Position numbers and translations under genes: made by a program. A stretch of DNA of 64,000 nt, taken from positions 3,100,001-3,164,000 of the forward strand of contig JAGTWJ010000002.1 in NCBI GenBank assembly GCA_020064725.1. The letters run 5' to 3'. This document shows positions 1-12,359 of this stretch, piece after piece. How positions within the stretch are numbered: position 1 is the stretch's first letter; every line of letters starts with the position of its first letter. The notes under the pieces are model-generated. The model saw nothing but the letters and a program-made list of their open reading frames with translations, was not told where the DNA came from and made no database searches. The DNA comes from Drechslerella dactyloides. Taxonomy: Eukaryota; Ascomycota; Orbiliomycetes; Orbiliales; Orbiliaceae.

Positions 1-1056
1 TGATACGCGAGGTTTGCGAGGGGCGAGATAGTTGCGGGGGACTGGATTAAGAGTCGTCGATGTCTATTGTTCTGGTGATAGTGCTGGCGGTCGTCGGGCG
101 CGACGAAACACGCGGTTGGCGGCTCAAAGAAGGCCGTCACGTGGCATCGCGCCACGCACTCGTCATTTAAAAACAGTACTAGTCATTCTTGCGCAATCAT
201 GTCACCAGGCGACTTTTAGCTGTTCATTTGGGGCGATTAGGAGGTACTTGTCGCTTCGAAAGATAACGTCTATCAGCGTCTACAAGTTACTGCTCAGGGG
301 CCTGCTCGTTACTGTGTGCCTGTTTGCGAATTTGGTCGCCAAGATCGCGGTTGAAGTTTTGTAGCGGCGTATTATAATTGCTCATGAAACATGGTCCACG
401 ATACTACTACAAACATAGGGTATATAATTATAACGTTGTAGGCCTGACTATTCTTGAAATTCGAGTCTAGTTGGATCGATGAATCACATTGAAAGGATCC
501 AGCTGTCTGACGGTTGCAGCTATATGGAAGCATAGTAAGAGAAGTTATCGATTCCAGATTTGACTAGAAGAAACCGCGTCTTTAATGTGTACCTTATTAA
601 GCTTGAGATTCGAGTTAAAATCCGCGCTCAAACGATCACTGTATCTTCTATGAGATGGCAACGTCCCTCGAATGTCCTTTCGAGTCTTTGCTCTGGGAGC
701 CATATCGCATCATCTTATCTAGACCTTCAATTCTAAAGTGGTGCTCTGGTGAAATGCTACCGGCTTAAGTGGTGTTCCAGAGCTTGAAGCCAGCCGACAC
801 AACAACGAATCGAAACAAACCCCACAGCACCAACCGAAAACCTGCACTCCACAGCTTAAACCAGACCCCACGACACGACCACCCTGCGTGAAAGCGCGTC
901 CAGAAGCCGTCGACCCATTCCTTAGTCCCGGTATATATTACTTCTACAAGATCGAGATTCACGACTTCCACCACTCACGCCGACAAGCCACCACCGGTCA
1001 AGATCACACGCCAAAAGTCCCAGCCGCAACTATCGATACCATCCCAGCTTGCCTCG
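1..1056. other. Intergenic region upstream of KAP120
   Basis: No recognisable gene. The open frames here have no family-like motifs and no supporting splice pattern. The last 250 bases before the KAP120 start are C/A-rich and probably hold its promoter and 5' UTR. Confidence 0.5.
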
Positions 1057-4000
1057 ATGGCGACGGAAGGGGTCCAGTTGACCCCGGAACACCTACTGCA
1101 GGTACTGCAGGCCGCCGTTTCGAACGACCGCAACATTGTCCAGCTGGCGAGCAAGCAACTGCAGGCGTGGGAGTCGACACCCGGGTACTGGAGCCTGCTG
1201 CAGGATGCGTATCTGGACTTCTCGCTGCAGCGCGAGGTGCGCTGGATGAGCATTATCACACTCAAATATGGCGTCGAGAGATTCTGGCGGAAAACCGCGA
1301 TGAAGTACGGTCCCGAATAAACCTCGCTCGATAGAGAAATACGCTGTAGTATTTTCTGGTGGAAGTTGTGAGTTGAGGCTGCATGCTGATACTGGGCTGT
1401 GGTGATTAGTTCGCTGTCGAAAGCCGAGAGAACGAAGATTCGGTCGCGGCTGCTGGAAGGTGTAGATGAGCCTGACAACCAATTGGCTCTTCAGAACGCG
1501 GTCATAGTCGGGAAGGTCGCTAGGAACGAGTATCCTCTAGATTGGTAAGATACCTTGTGCGATATTTCTTGCAGATGCTCAAATAGATTTACAAATTGCT
1601 AACTAAGTTTTGGGAGAATCGTGCCGCAGGCCAGACGTCTTCTCTAGGCTGCTCGAGATCATTCGCGCCTCCGCTCCACCGCCCGACCAGTCGCAAACGC
1701 TGCCGGGCAAGCGGCCGTCGGCGCTCCGGCTCCAGCGCTCGCTCACGATCCTCCTATACGTTGTCAAGGAGCTCTGCGCCGGCCGATTGCCCCGTATAAG
1801 AAGTAATCTGCAGACGGCGTCGCCGGAGCTGTTCCATGTGATCGCGGGGATCTATGTACAGTACGTGGAGCACTGGACGCATGGGATCGAGGCGAAGAGC
1901 CATCCGGACGACTGGGTGAACGAGCGGCTTAATATCAGCTTGTCATGTCTCAAGGTCGTCCGGCGGCTGGTCGTCAGCGGGTTTGAGTTTGCCAATCGGA
2001 GCGAGGAAATTAAGCAGTTCTGGACGATTCTCAACGAGCAGTGGAACACGTTCATACGACTGTGTAAGTGCCGGACTGGTGGCGGCGGTTGATGAATGAA
2101 TAGCTGAGAGAGAGAGCTGACCTGGTATATTTCGTGTTTGCAGCGTCTGTTGAACTAGTGGATGCGAACAAAGTGCTGGTGATCAAGCATGTCATCGGGC
2201 TGGGCAAGCTCTACCTCGATCTGTCGAGGGGTCAGCCGGCGGCTTTCGCATTGATGCCGGACGTCATGGTCGTGCTCCAGAACTACTGGCAGGTCGCTAA
2301 CGACTATGGCAACGCTCTTGCCAACGGGAGCAAACAAGGTCTGGGGAAGCATATGAAGCTGAAGGGCGAGACCGGCATCCCGATGGACGACGAAGACGAG
2401 GCGACGTTTGTGGAGAAGATAGCGCTTCAGGGCATGTTGCTGTACCGGAACTGCATCCAGATGGTCTTCAAGCCCGTCCAGACATTCAAGTGTAAGCGAG
2501 CTATTTGCCGTCCTCAGGTAGGTTGCTTGTGTTCGGAAGGGCGAGGGATTAGCTGACTTGACGGCTGGGGCCGGCCCTAGATCGCCATAAGGAGGAGAAG
2601 GAAGAAAATATCCGGGCGACGGCATTTATGAAGACCCAGGTGCTCACGCTGGAACTTGCGACGAGGTTCATGGAGCTGCTGGTTACAAAGTACTTTATTC
2701 TTCGGAAAGACGATCTGGAGGCCTGGGAGGAGGACCCGGAGACGTGGGCGATCACGTGGGACGACCAGACAGAGTCGTGGGAGTACATGATACGGGTTCG
2801 TGGGACCACCGATCGATGAGTGTGCGTTAGATGGACCGCTGACTGTCTTGACTTAGCCATGTGCGGAGAAGCTGTTTGTTGACTTTGCCGTCAATTTCAA
2901 ACGCGATCTCGCGCAGCCGATTGTGAATGTCTTCAACAACGTGGCTAGTAGGTTCCCTATACGCGGGATTCCATGCGGGAGAGTTGCACTGCTGACGTCG
3001 TCACTTCACCTCAGAGGCGGACAATCAGGATGTCCTGCTGAAGGATTCCGTCTACACTGCCGTTGGGCTAGTGCCTGCTATTCTAGAGCCGCATCTTGAC
3101 TTCAACCTCTTTCTCGAAAACGTACTCGCAAATGAAGTGCAGGTAGGCAAAGTGCACTCGTCTCTTCACGTAGGCAACGACGATGTGCTGATGGTTCCAG
3201 ATCAATCAACCGGAATACCGGATTCTCCGCCACAGAATACCGATCCTAATCGGACAATGGGTCCCCGTTAACATCGACGCCCAGCATCGCCCGACGGTGT
3301 ACCGGATAACGCAGCATCTGCTGAACAAAGCGGACCTGCTGAACGATCTCTGTGTGCGGATAACGGCTGCCAAGTCGCTCAAGTACTCGATCAACGAGTG
3401 GCAGTTCCGGATCGAGGGCTTTCTACCGTTTGTGGACGACATTTTCGACAAATTGATGTTGCTGATAGATGAGGTCGCGGAGACGGGGACTAAGATTGCA
3501 GTTGTGGATGTCATCGGCTTGATCGCAGAGAGAATGTCGCATAATGTGGGGTTTTTTTTGGAACACCAAATGGATAACTGGTGGAGGCTAACAGGCGGTG
3601 TGTGTAGATTGCCCCGTATGCGCATCGGGTGGTTGCCATTCTCCCGCCGCTGTGGGAGCAGACGGGAGATGAGCATCTGTTCAAGCAGTCGATTCTGTCG
3701 GTCCTCACGAAGCTGGTGTCGGCGATGAAGGATGAGTCGGTCAAGTACCAGGGCATGATTGTGAATCTGATCAGATACTCCGTCACACCTGCCAACGTAC
3801 GTTCCCCCCTTATCCGCATATAATCATACAATCGCACAAACGAGGCTATGAAGATTGACGATGGATTCTCATATAATGGCTGTGCGGGTAGGGTCTTCAA
3901 CTATATCTGCTCGACGACGCGCTGGAACTATGGGATGCAGCTGTCCAGAATACGCCTGCAACCATGGCACAGCCGCTGCTGGAACTCGTTCCCCTGTTGC

Positions 4001-5098
4001 TACCCTGCCTGGAGCTCGACACAGCGCTAACGCGTAAGGTGCTCGAAGTGCTAGAAGGCTACATCCTCCTCGCACCGCAAGAGATGCTAAGCCGGCACGC
4101 GATCACGCTGTTTAATATCTTCGGCGGCATGCTAGGCAAGGGCCTCAAGACGGATGCGGCAGAAGTCATCACCGACGCAATCGAGCTGATCGTGCGGACG
4201 GCGGCGGCGGTGCAGGGCGAGGAGGGGATGACGGCGCTCGGGCAGGCGATGGTGAGCAGCGGGGTTGCGCAGAAGCTGTTCGAAGGCGTGTATACAACGT
4301 GGGAGGCGCACCAGACCAGTGGGCCGAATAAAAAGTACCCTGAGCTCGACACGCTGGTGCTGACCCATTATTTTCGGGTGTTGAGTCGGATTATACTTGC
4401 GAGCATGAATGTTTTCGTGGGCTTGTTGACGTTCTTGGAGGCGAACGGCGGGGAGGGGCGGCGGAGGGTGACGGAGTGGCTTATGGAGGAGTGGTTTTCC
4501 CACGTAAGTCGTATTAACAAAGGGGAAACGGAGTGTGTCTGTGCATGCATGTGCTAATGATCGTGTGGTGATCAATGGGCAGTTTGGGAATATTGGCAAT
4601 CCGACGTCGCGGAAGCTGAATTGTCTGGCGCTGACAAAGCTGCTGGAGAGAGATGAGGACTGGATTCTGCTCAAGATGCAGGATTTGATGAATGTGTGGA
4701 CGGACGTGGTGGGCGAGATTATGGAGGACGGGAAGGATACGCTTGTCTACGACATTTCAGCGGACGGAGCGGACCCGCAGAGCGCGGAGTCCGTTCGGCG
4801 GAAGGAGGTGAGTGCGACATTCTTTGCAGGATATGATATGATATGATATTATATGATATGATATGATGCTGCGGTGTGGAATGGTGTTGAGTGGTATTTT
4901 TGCTGACTGACGGAATGTTTGTGTGGATAGCTTGTGGCGACGGATCCGGTGCATACTATTAATATTGTGGAGTGGGTTCGGCATTATCTGCTGGAGGCGC
5001 AGAACCGGCATGGGGCTGAGGCGTTCAAGGTCAAGTGTATCGACAATGTGGATAAGGACGTGCTGGCGGACTTTATGAAGCTCAACATATTTAGCTGA
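1057..5098 (+). CDS. KAP120: Importin-beta family karyopherin, Kap120/importin-11 type
   Basis: Nuclear transport receptor expected to carry cargo through nuclear pores under Ran-GTP control (family knowledge). Twelve exons fit one frame: 1057-1304, 1410-1544, 1630-2063, 2144-2491, 2581-2795, 2857-2947, 3015-3142, 3201-3545, 3608-3796, 3892-4503, 4583-4807, 4931-5098, giving 1045 aa. The N-terminus is a typical importin-beta N domain: a helical start, then a conserved segment containing REVRWMSIITLKYGVERFW, then NEYPLDWPDVFSRLLE. The rest is all-helical HEAT-repeat material rich in leucines, and the length suits Kap120/importin-11. The last exon ends DFMKLNIFS. The start is the first ATG of this frame, directly preceding the N domain. 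The intron at about 4808-4930 holds an ATATG pentamer repeat. Other importin-beta members are possible, but importin-11 fits best. Confidence 0.88.
4831..4867. repeat. ATATG pentanucleotide microsatellite in KAP120 intron 11
   Basis: About seven imperfect ATATG/ATATT units lie inside the intron between the last two coding exons. Related pentamer tracts occur at 32889-32920 and, shorter, near 53051. Confidence 0.85.
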
Positions 5099-5495
5099 GG
5101 TCATCTTTACATTTGGGGATAGCTCGGCGAGCTCAATCATAGGATGGGATCAATTGATATTCATTATTGACAGGTGGATTGACAGAGATGGTGCGTGCGT
5201 ATTATATCTAAAGCAGTGTGCGCCGGGACGCCGATTTCGTGTGTATTTGGGTATAAACAGGGGAAGAAGGGCAAACATAAGATCAGCTTTGCGATTTGCA
5301 AAGTGCTGACAACATGCGAGTGTGGTGGAAAAGTAAATGAGAATAGCGAGAATACGCTGTCATAATTTAATCGAAGCCTGGGTGTCTCCAAGCCCAGTCG
5401 TCCCTAGCGTAATATTTCTGAGTGTACAGGGAGCGCGTAGTTTCTGGCGAGAGACGATTGAATTTTGCGAACGCGGCAGCCTCTCGAGACGGGTC
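5099..5495. other. Convergent 3' intergenic region
   Basis: This is the space between the KAP120 stop and the stop of the minus-strand ubiquitin-fold-like gene. It should contain both 3' UTRs. No gene seen. Confidence 0.5.
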
Positions 5496-6029
5496 CTACT
5501 TGTCTTGGCTGTCGGTGTAGTCATCTCTGGGCCAGACGACGTCAAACTCTCCGTCCCATGCACTGTCGTCCTCGACGATCTTGAAGGCCAGGATGAGGCT
5601 GTCCTTTGCGAGGCCGGCTTCATGCAATGTGCCCTTCCCGTTCTTATACGCGGCGTCGTCGAGAGGGATGAAGGTGCTCTCTCTTGGCTTTTCGAGGTCC
5701 TTGGGGACGCCGAGGCGGAGAGCGGATGGTGAGCTGGGTGGGTTGTGGAGTGAGGGTGGGAGGTGGCTGCCGGCTTCGGTGAGGAGGTCGTGGAGGTTGG
5801 ATTGGAGGGTCTCGAAGGTGGCGGAGGCGGGGAGGATGAGGAAGAGGGTTGCGGTTGATGATTTGAGGTGGAGGGTGATGTTGAACTCCGTTGCCGGAGC
5901 TAGTTTTGGAGCTTTTGGCTGCGGGGTGGTGGCCGGTTAGCTGGGATTCGATTCGGATGGCGGGGTGTAGACGGCGGGGTAGAGTAAGATGAAGGGAGGG
6001 GTAGTGTAGCATTTGGAACATACCGGCAT
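5496..6029 (-). CDS. Small conserved-looking protein with a ubiquitin-like fold pattern
   Basis: Function not recognised. Two exons on the minus strand: 6024-6029, which codes only Met-Pro, and 5496-5918. They are joined across an intron with a GTATGT donor, a GCTAAC branch site and a CCGCAG acceptor. The product is 142 aa. It starts with a short basic/Pro/Ala stretch, then a beta-rich segment (EFNITLHLKSSTATLFLILP), a helix (ATFETLQSNLHDLLTEA), and a turn plus strand (GLAKDSLILAFKIVED) that resembles the second half of a beta-grasp fold. The C-terminus is acidic (FDVVWPRDDYTDSQDK). Low-complexity loops are Pro/Ser-rich. A longer frame upstream lacks any such pattern. The two-codon first exon is unusual but is needed to give this frame a good ATG. 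The ubiquitin-fold call is an inference from the strand/helix pattern. Confidence 0.72.
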
Positions 6030-6972
6030 CTTGGATGGTGATGTTTGGGGGGCGGTGAAGCAGATGAATGGTGGATGAGGTTGGAGAGTGGAGTGGTGAG
6101 CGTGTGAGAGTTCTGGAGTTGGGAAGTAAGTGTACGTAGTGGCGGTCGTGAGTCTTGTGCTACAGCACGCGCAGGCACGTCGACGACGGCGCGAGAACGC
6201 GTGTGTAACGCCACAGCAGCCGCCACAGCAATTACCGCATAAGAGTGTGGCACAGCAGGTCTGTAATAGCTAAGGCAGCAGCTGGAGGAGGCACAGCAGC
6301 ACAATCTCAGGCACCGCAAATTGACTTGCTGAAGACGGGCAATGGCGAGAGCTGCGAGAGAGGAAATAGCGGGCGGCCATTAATCTTCCGCGTGCAGCCA
6401 GCCAGCAAAGCCCGTTGTCGGGGAGACGGCTTTGTGCCCTGCGCCTTGGCACGCTGATCCGCCGCGCCGGCTGAGACACCGCAACACCGCAACACAGCGG
6501 CCCAAACACCAAAACAAAAGAAACAACAGCGGCCAGCTGGCCCCGGCTCCTCCTCTTAATGGGAATTGCACTTGTAGTCAGCATTGAAGAATCGAATCCG
6601 CCCGGCGACAACTTTCGACGACCAGCGACAACCTCCTTCCGACGACCGACGACATCGACGACACCGACGCCACAAATCATCATCGCGTGGAGGGATTAAT
6701 TGTCTGGGTTTCGGCATTCTTGACGAGCAGCTGCACCCCTTGCTTTGCGTCCCTCCAGCTCAGCAGGAGACACGAAACCCCTTTATGTTACAGCTTCACC
6801 TTCCTCCTCCGCCGCCATCATCGCCATCGTCACTCGAATCCTTTCCATCGCCATCTTCACTACTGTCATCGCCACCGTATCTTTACCCGCTCGCGACAAT
6901 TTGTCTTCAGTACGGCTGCTGCTCTGTTGCGGATCCGAGATCTAGTGCTTTTCGCGTCCGGAACCCTCGACA
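6030..6972. promoter_or_regulatory. Divergent promoter region, ubiquitin-fold gene / kinesin-8
   Basis: About 940 bp separate two divergently transcribed genes. The kinesin-proximal half is pyrimidine-rich with CAT/ATC-like repeats around 6808-6870, typical of a fungal 5' UTR and core promoter. No clear TATA box was assigned. Confidence 0.5.
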
Positions 6973-9900
6973 ATGCAGTCCAGTGCTTCGTCGATCCAGG
7001 TTACGGGTACGTTCTTCGTCGACGCTCCATAGCTACAACTTTGTCGAGTGCGTGAGAAAGACGGCTAATCAATCCATCTCCATCGTCTTCCAGTCCGAGT
7101 ACGGCCGTTCACGATCCGTGAAGCAGCTCAGATGTACGTCCAATCTCTGTCCGGGACTCTTCAACGCGCAAACAGCTGACAATCCGATCAAATTCTCTAG
7201 CACAAAAATCGATGACGGCCCGACATTCTTCGGCGACGGCAACCTCGCCGGCACGCCGAAGCCGTCGCTCGTGAACAAGGGCATCCGACGAGTGATCAAA
7301 GTTGTCGATGACCAGTTCTTGTATGCTGCCCAACATCCATCATCTCCTCCAGCTAACCGGTCGTCATTTCTAACTTTTCTTTTTGCCTAGAATATTCGAC
7401 CCTCCCGAGGAAAACCCGATTGCCCGCTTCGGCCAGAAGATCATTGGCCCACGCGGCAAGCAGCAGAAGGACATGCGCTTCGGCTTTGACAGGGTCTTCG
7501 ATGAGAACGCGACCCAAGGCGAGGTGTACGAACAGACGACGAAAGGCCTCTTGGATAGTGTCCTAGACGGCTTCAACGCGACTGTTTTCGCATATGGCGC
7601 CACCGGTTGCGGTAAAACGCACACCATCTCGTAAGATGCGACCCTTATCCTCGAATTCCCTCGCTGTAACGGAGCATTGATCGTGGAATTTCTTTTTTTC
7701 CTTCTAGTGGAACCAAGCAGCAACCTGGTATCATCTTCCTCACCATGGAGGAGCTATTTCAGCGGATAGAAGAGCTGAAATCGGAAAAGTCGATCGAGCT
7801 GTCGATGTCCTACCTGGAGATATACAACGAAACCATCCGAGACCTGCTGATACCTGGCGGCAGCAAGCTGGGCCTAAACCTGCGAGAGGACTCCAACTCT
7901 TCCATAGCAGTAGCGGGACTGTCGACTCATCGCCCGTTGAACGTGCAGGAGGTCATGGACATGATTGTGATGGGAAACGAGAACAGAACAATGTCCCCGA
8001 CAGAAGCCAATGCCACGTCCTCAAGATCGCATGCCGTACTGCAGGTCAATGTCGTGCAGAAGAACAAGACCGCCGCTCTATCTGAAGATCTGTTCTCCGC
8101 CACACTATCCATCATCGACTTGGCCGGTAGCGAGCGTGCAAGCGTTACAAAGAATCGCGGAGAGCGGCTCTTGGAAGGTGCCAATATCAACCGCTCCCTG
8201 CTGGCCCTGGGTAACTGCATCAACGCTCTGTGCGACCCATCGAAGAAGAACCACATCCCATACCGTGACTCGAAACTCACGCGGTTGTTGAAGTTCTCGC
8301 TGGGCGGGAACTGCAAGACTGTCATGATTGTGTGCGTGTCTCCGTCGAGCCATCACTACGATGAGACGCACAATACCCTGAAATACGCAGACCGCGCCAA
8401 GAAGATCAAGACCAAGGTCTCCAGAAACATGATCAACGTCAACAGACACGTCAGCCAGTACGTCAAGGCGATCTACGATCTGCAGCAGGAAGTCGCGGAT
8501 CTCAAGAAGCGTTTGGCCGACTCCGTCAAGGAGGCGATGGAGAAGATCAAGAAGCAGCAGCAGTCGCGCGAATCGGCAATGAAGGAAGGCGTTAGGCGAA
8601 TACGTGCCGCGTACGATGCTACGATTGACCTTCGGAAACGCAAACTGAACGATCTAGGTGGCATCCGGTTGATTGACCGCAGGATTGCAGTCATTAAAGC
8701 TTGGCTATTTGCCTTCGAAATGTTCTTCGCGCATAGTAGCGTGATGCCCTCCGAGAGTTTGAGTAACATTCGGGTTCAGGCGGAGGATGGCATCAAGGAT
8801 CTGGAAGGAAAGAAGCTATGGCTGGCCCAGAGACTGCAGAGCGAACCGTGGGACCGAAGCATTGATATCGCGCTGAAGAGCGCGATCGATTCTCTGGCCA
8901 GACTAGACGGCGGGGCGAAAGATGAAGACCTTGACACCCTGAATCGCGAAGCAAACTTGCAGAAGACGATGGGCGAACGGGATATAATGGAGATGCTGCT
9001 CCAAGACGAGCTGGACACTACTGCGATCGAAGGATTGACTAAGGCTCACTTTGAAGCGATCGCGGAGCTCGAGAGGATCCGGGCCATGGAGCCAGAACAG
9101 GCTCTGGTCGAGGCTCCCATGGCGCTCTTCAATCTCGTCCAGTCGTGCACAATTGCCACGGGACAGGTCATCACGCCCAACGGGCAGATCGCCGTCCCCG
9201 AGTATGTTGCATCGACGCCCGGACGCAAGCGCATTGCTAGCTCCGGCTACGGGGTCTCACCCGTCAAGAAGCCCAACTTCACCGCAGGAACGACCGTCAC
9301 CGGACCGATATCGGAAGAGTTGATCGTGCCCAAGTCGCCGGGGCGAGGGACACCCAAACGAAAGGTACACACTCCTAGTAAGAAGAATGTCACATTCAAG
9401 AAGCGTGTCAGGTGGCGCGAAGATGTGGTCGACGTCGAGCAGAGCGACAACTCGCTCGTGAGGAAAGTCAAGAGGCAGGAGTCCGAGCTGCAGCACCACC
9501 TGCGGCGATCCGGTTCCCCGCCGCCGCCAGTACCAGTACCACCTTCTTCTCTCGCAAGCGAAGCAGCCGCAATCGGTGGAATAGGTGTCAGTAAGGCCAA
9601 GCGGGCGGGCGGCAGCGGCCTCAACGGCAGCGCCGCGGCTCCCTCCTCGCACGCGCCCGTGGAAGTACATGTGGACAGCGACAGCGAGTTGATGCCGCCT
9701 CCTCCAGCTCCTATGCGAGCGTCGTCGACAACGACAACATCAGCGCCACCGGTCCGCCGCAGCCGCATGGCTATTGGTTTCTTGTCCAACGCTGCCGCTG
9801 CTGCTGGAGAAGGAGGCACTAACTCGTCTACATCGTCGCCAGACATCGGGCGTGCAGGTACTATTGACGAGCTCGTCGCCGGCGCCAGCGGCCCCGACGT

Positions 9901-10651
9901 CAGCACCACGAACGCAACCGCTGCTGCCCTCGGCTCGCCCTTGCGAGAAACCAACAACGTCGGAAACATCATCAACCGAGCAAGCCGAGCCTCATACGCC
10001 CCCAGCAACAGAGGAGCGCCTGCTCATTCCACCTCGCCGACTGCCGGCGCCGGCGGTAACCACGGCCGCGTCTCAGCAGCAGCAGCCCCAAGCACGGCGA
10101 CCATCGCCGAGTCCCACGCGGATTCCTACTCCTCGTCAGACGAGCAACCCGCTGCGTACCGCGCTCCTCGATTCCAGCCTTCCCGGCTCACCGGCAGCCT
10201 TCACATCAAGTCTGCGCTTAAACGGAACTCCGTCGCTAACTTTGGTCCCACCGGCGTCGCAGGAGGCGCCCGTGGCCGCGTCGGTGGTCACCGCGCCTCG
10301 GTCACGGCTTCTTTTGCCGCTCCGACAGCCAGCGTGAGGGCGCGGCGGAAGAGTCCCGTGCGGCAGTCCTCGCCGGACGGGTCGGCGGCGCCCACGATCA
10401 TTAACCCCAAGAGCGGCAGCGGCGCCCGGCGAAGCGTCAAAGAGGTGTCTGGCCGTGCGCTGAGTCCGCGCAGCTCGGGGGTTGGTGTGCAGCGGTCGGT
10501 GAGCGGTGGGCCGCGCCGACTGACGGTGACGGGGGTGACGGGGGACCAGCTGCTGAGTGCGCTGCAGAAGGAGAAGGAGAATCTGGAGAACGGCGGGGTG
10601 AGTGGCGTCAATGTTGTAGGGTTGAACGTGTCGCCGGTGAGGATGAAGTGA
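6973..10651 (+). CDS. KIP3: Kinesin-8 motor protein (Kip3/Klp5-Klp6/KipB type)
   Basis: Plus-end-directed microtubule motor; family members shorten microtubules and position nuclei and spindles. Five exons (6973-7006, 7094-7133, 7201-7320, 7391-7630, 7708-10651) give 1125 aa. The motor occupies about residues 9-385. It has VTVRVRPFTIREAAQ at its start and the long kinesin-8 loop between the first strands (FFGDGNLAG to VVDDQFLIFDPPEENP). The P-loop GATGCGKT is at residues 134-141. Switch I is NATSSRSH, switch II is IDLAGSER, and the motor ends YADRAKKIKTKVSRN. A coiled-coil-like neck and stalk follow (QEVADLKKRLADSVKEAMEKIKKQQ). The C-terminal 500 residues are Ser/Pro/Ala-rich, basic and probably disordered, as expected for a microtubule-binding tail. 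The family assignment is firm; the exact paralogue is inferred. Confidence 0.95.
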
Positions 10652-12359
10652 AGTTGATCATCATCCATCGATTCGCATTGTTGAGTGTTTGTATTTCCAT
10701 GTTTGGCGGGCATATATACATTGTCGGCATTCTGCGTGCATGCATTGCTTTGTTTTCCTCTTCGTTCTGTTCCGCGTTTTCGCATTGTTGTGTCGTGTCG
10801 CTTTTCTCAATTTTTCGAAATTTTTTTTGGCTCGAGATGAATTGAACTGAAATCAATGGGTGGAGTCTTTCTGCGATCGGGGATAGAGTGGGGCGTTTGG
10901 TCGACGTCGGCCTGCATTTGCATTTTTTGCATGCTTTATAACGTACTTACTCACTTACATACTACTCTCCAATTTTCATTATCGTCATTGCATCCGTCGT
11001 TTACTCCTTTTTCCTCTTTTTTTTTTTTTGTTTTTGTTTTTTCTATTTCAATTTTTGGTATGTCACCTTCAGAGATGCCGACAATGAGGGGATAATCTAA
11101 TCTTGCGGTGTGAAGGCTTTATTTCTTTCTTTCCTTTTTTTCTTTTAACATATTTTCTTTTCTTTTCGCATCTGCTTGCGTTACGCTTTACCTTCGTGTG
11201 TATTATTATTATATTGGACCATATTGCATTATATATATTATAACTACTAAGAACCGTCTGGCTTCTGCTCTCTCTCCTCCAGTTTGTTCTGTAGTGAGGT
11301 CGACGTCCCGGAAAACTATCAGGCTAAGCAGCCAAAAGGCCAATATCGGATAAGATAGTCTGCAGGCAGAGCATATAAGAAGGTATATGTACCTGACACC
11401 CCCCGGTGCTCGTAAAACTAGATGGATCCAATCACCTGCTGTCATCATAGAGCAGAGAAGCTGCTGTATGCCTTATATGTACATACACATAAACATATAT
11501 ATATAACACGATTTGCAGCTAGATGTTCACACTTCGAATTCTTTGCCCCTTTAACACTAACAGAAATTAACCCAAAATACACGTACACATCTTAGCGAAA
11601 TCAGGCCGTCCAGACTCATAGCCTATCGGGCTAAGCAGACAAAAGATGAATGCCAAAAAGTAGTCTAGTACTACAGAGCGTATATAGAATAAAGTATACT
11701 CGACAATATCGGTCGCCTTTGAACTATTTTTGCCTCCCATTGCTGTCAGGTATACCTCCTTATATGTTCTGCCAGACTATTTGATATTCACATTTTGCCT
11801 ACTTGGCCCGACAGATATAAAAGTAAGCTCTCCCGAAGGCTTCAATTCACGAGACTGGCAAGGCCCAACTTTGGCATCCACCACCTCAACGCAAAATCAT
11901 GTTGGATTTTGTATACGATATATTTATTTACAATCTTGCCGCAAGGTATTGATAATGTATGTAATGTAGGTAGGTCCTGCGAAGCTAGCTTCGATTCCAA
12001 GGCCATGGCATCGCATTAGCGTTATCTCTTGATATCATATTTCCCTCCGTATACGTAACCGACCCCCATCAATTCTCCCATAAACGCCGCGTCAGATGAA
12101 AAAAATACTAAAAAAAAAAAAAAACGAAAGCTCAAAAGCTCAAAAGCTCAAAACTGCTCAGCGACGGTAGCAGAGAACAAAACGACAAGTGAGCAATGCA
12201 AGAAAAAAATGCAAAAGGCGTACAAAGAGATCAGATAAAACAAAATCAAGGACGGAGAAGCTAAGGGTATAAACCATATTCTCAGTAACATCGGCCGTCG
12301 TATCGATACATCGTACCATCCGCTTTGTTGTGTGCGTCGTGTGCAGCGGGCTGGAACAA
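10652..12359. other. Convergent intergenic region, kinesin-8 / AMSH
   Basis: This 1.7-kb region lies between two facing stop codons. It contains poly-T tracts near 11019-11043 and 11130-11165, an A-tract around 12111, and a short direct repeat at 12127-12154. No gene was recognised. It is long for two 3' UTRs, so a non-coding transcript is possible but not shown. Confidence 0.5.
12127..12154. repeat. Short tandem repeat AGCTCAAA
   Basis: Three head-to-tail copies of the octamer-like unit AGCTCAAA follow an A-rich tract, just downstream of the AMSH stop codon. Confidence 0.8.

Noticed and set aside
6584..7390. 268-codon frame overlapping the kinesin start
   Set aside because: It reads through the 5' UTR and three kinesin introns; the spliced kinesin model restores the conserved motor sequence.
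9247..10008. 253-codon frame on the minus strand
   Set aside because: Lies entirely antisense to the GC-rich disordered tail of kinesin-8, which produces long shadow frames.
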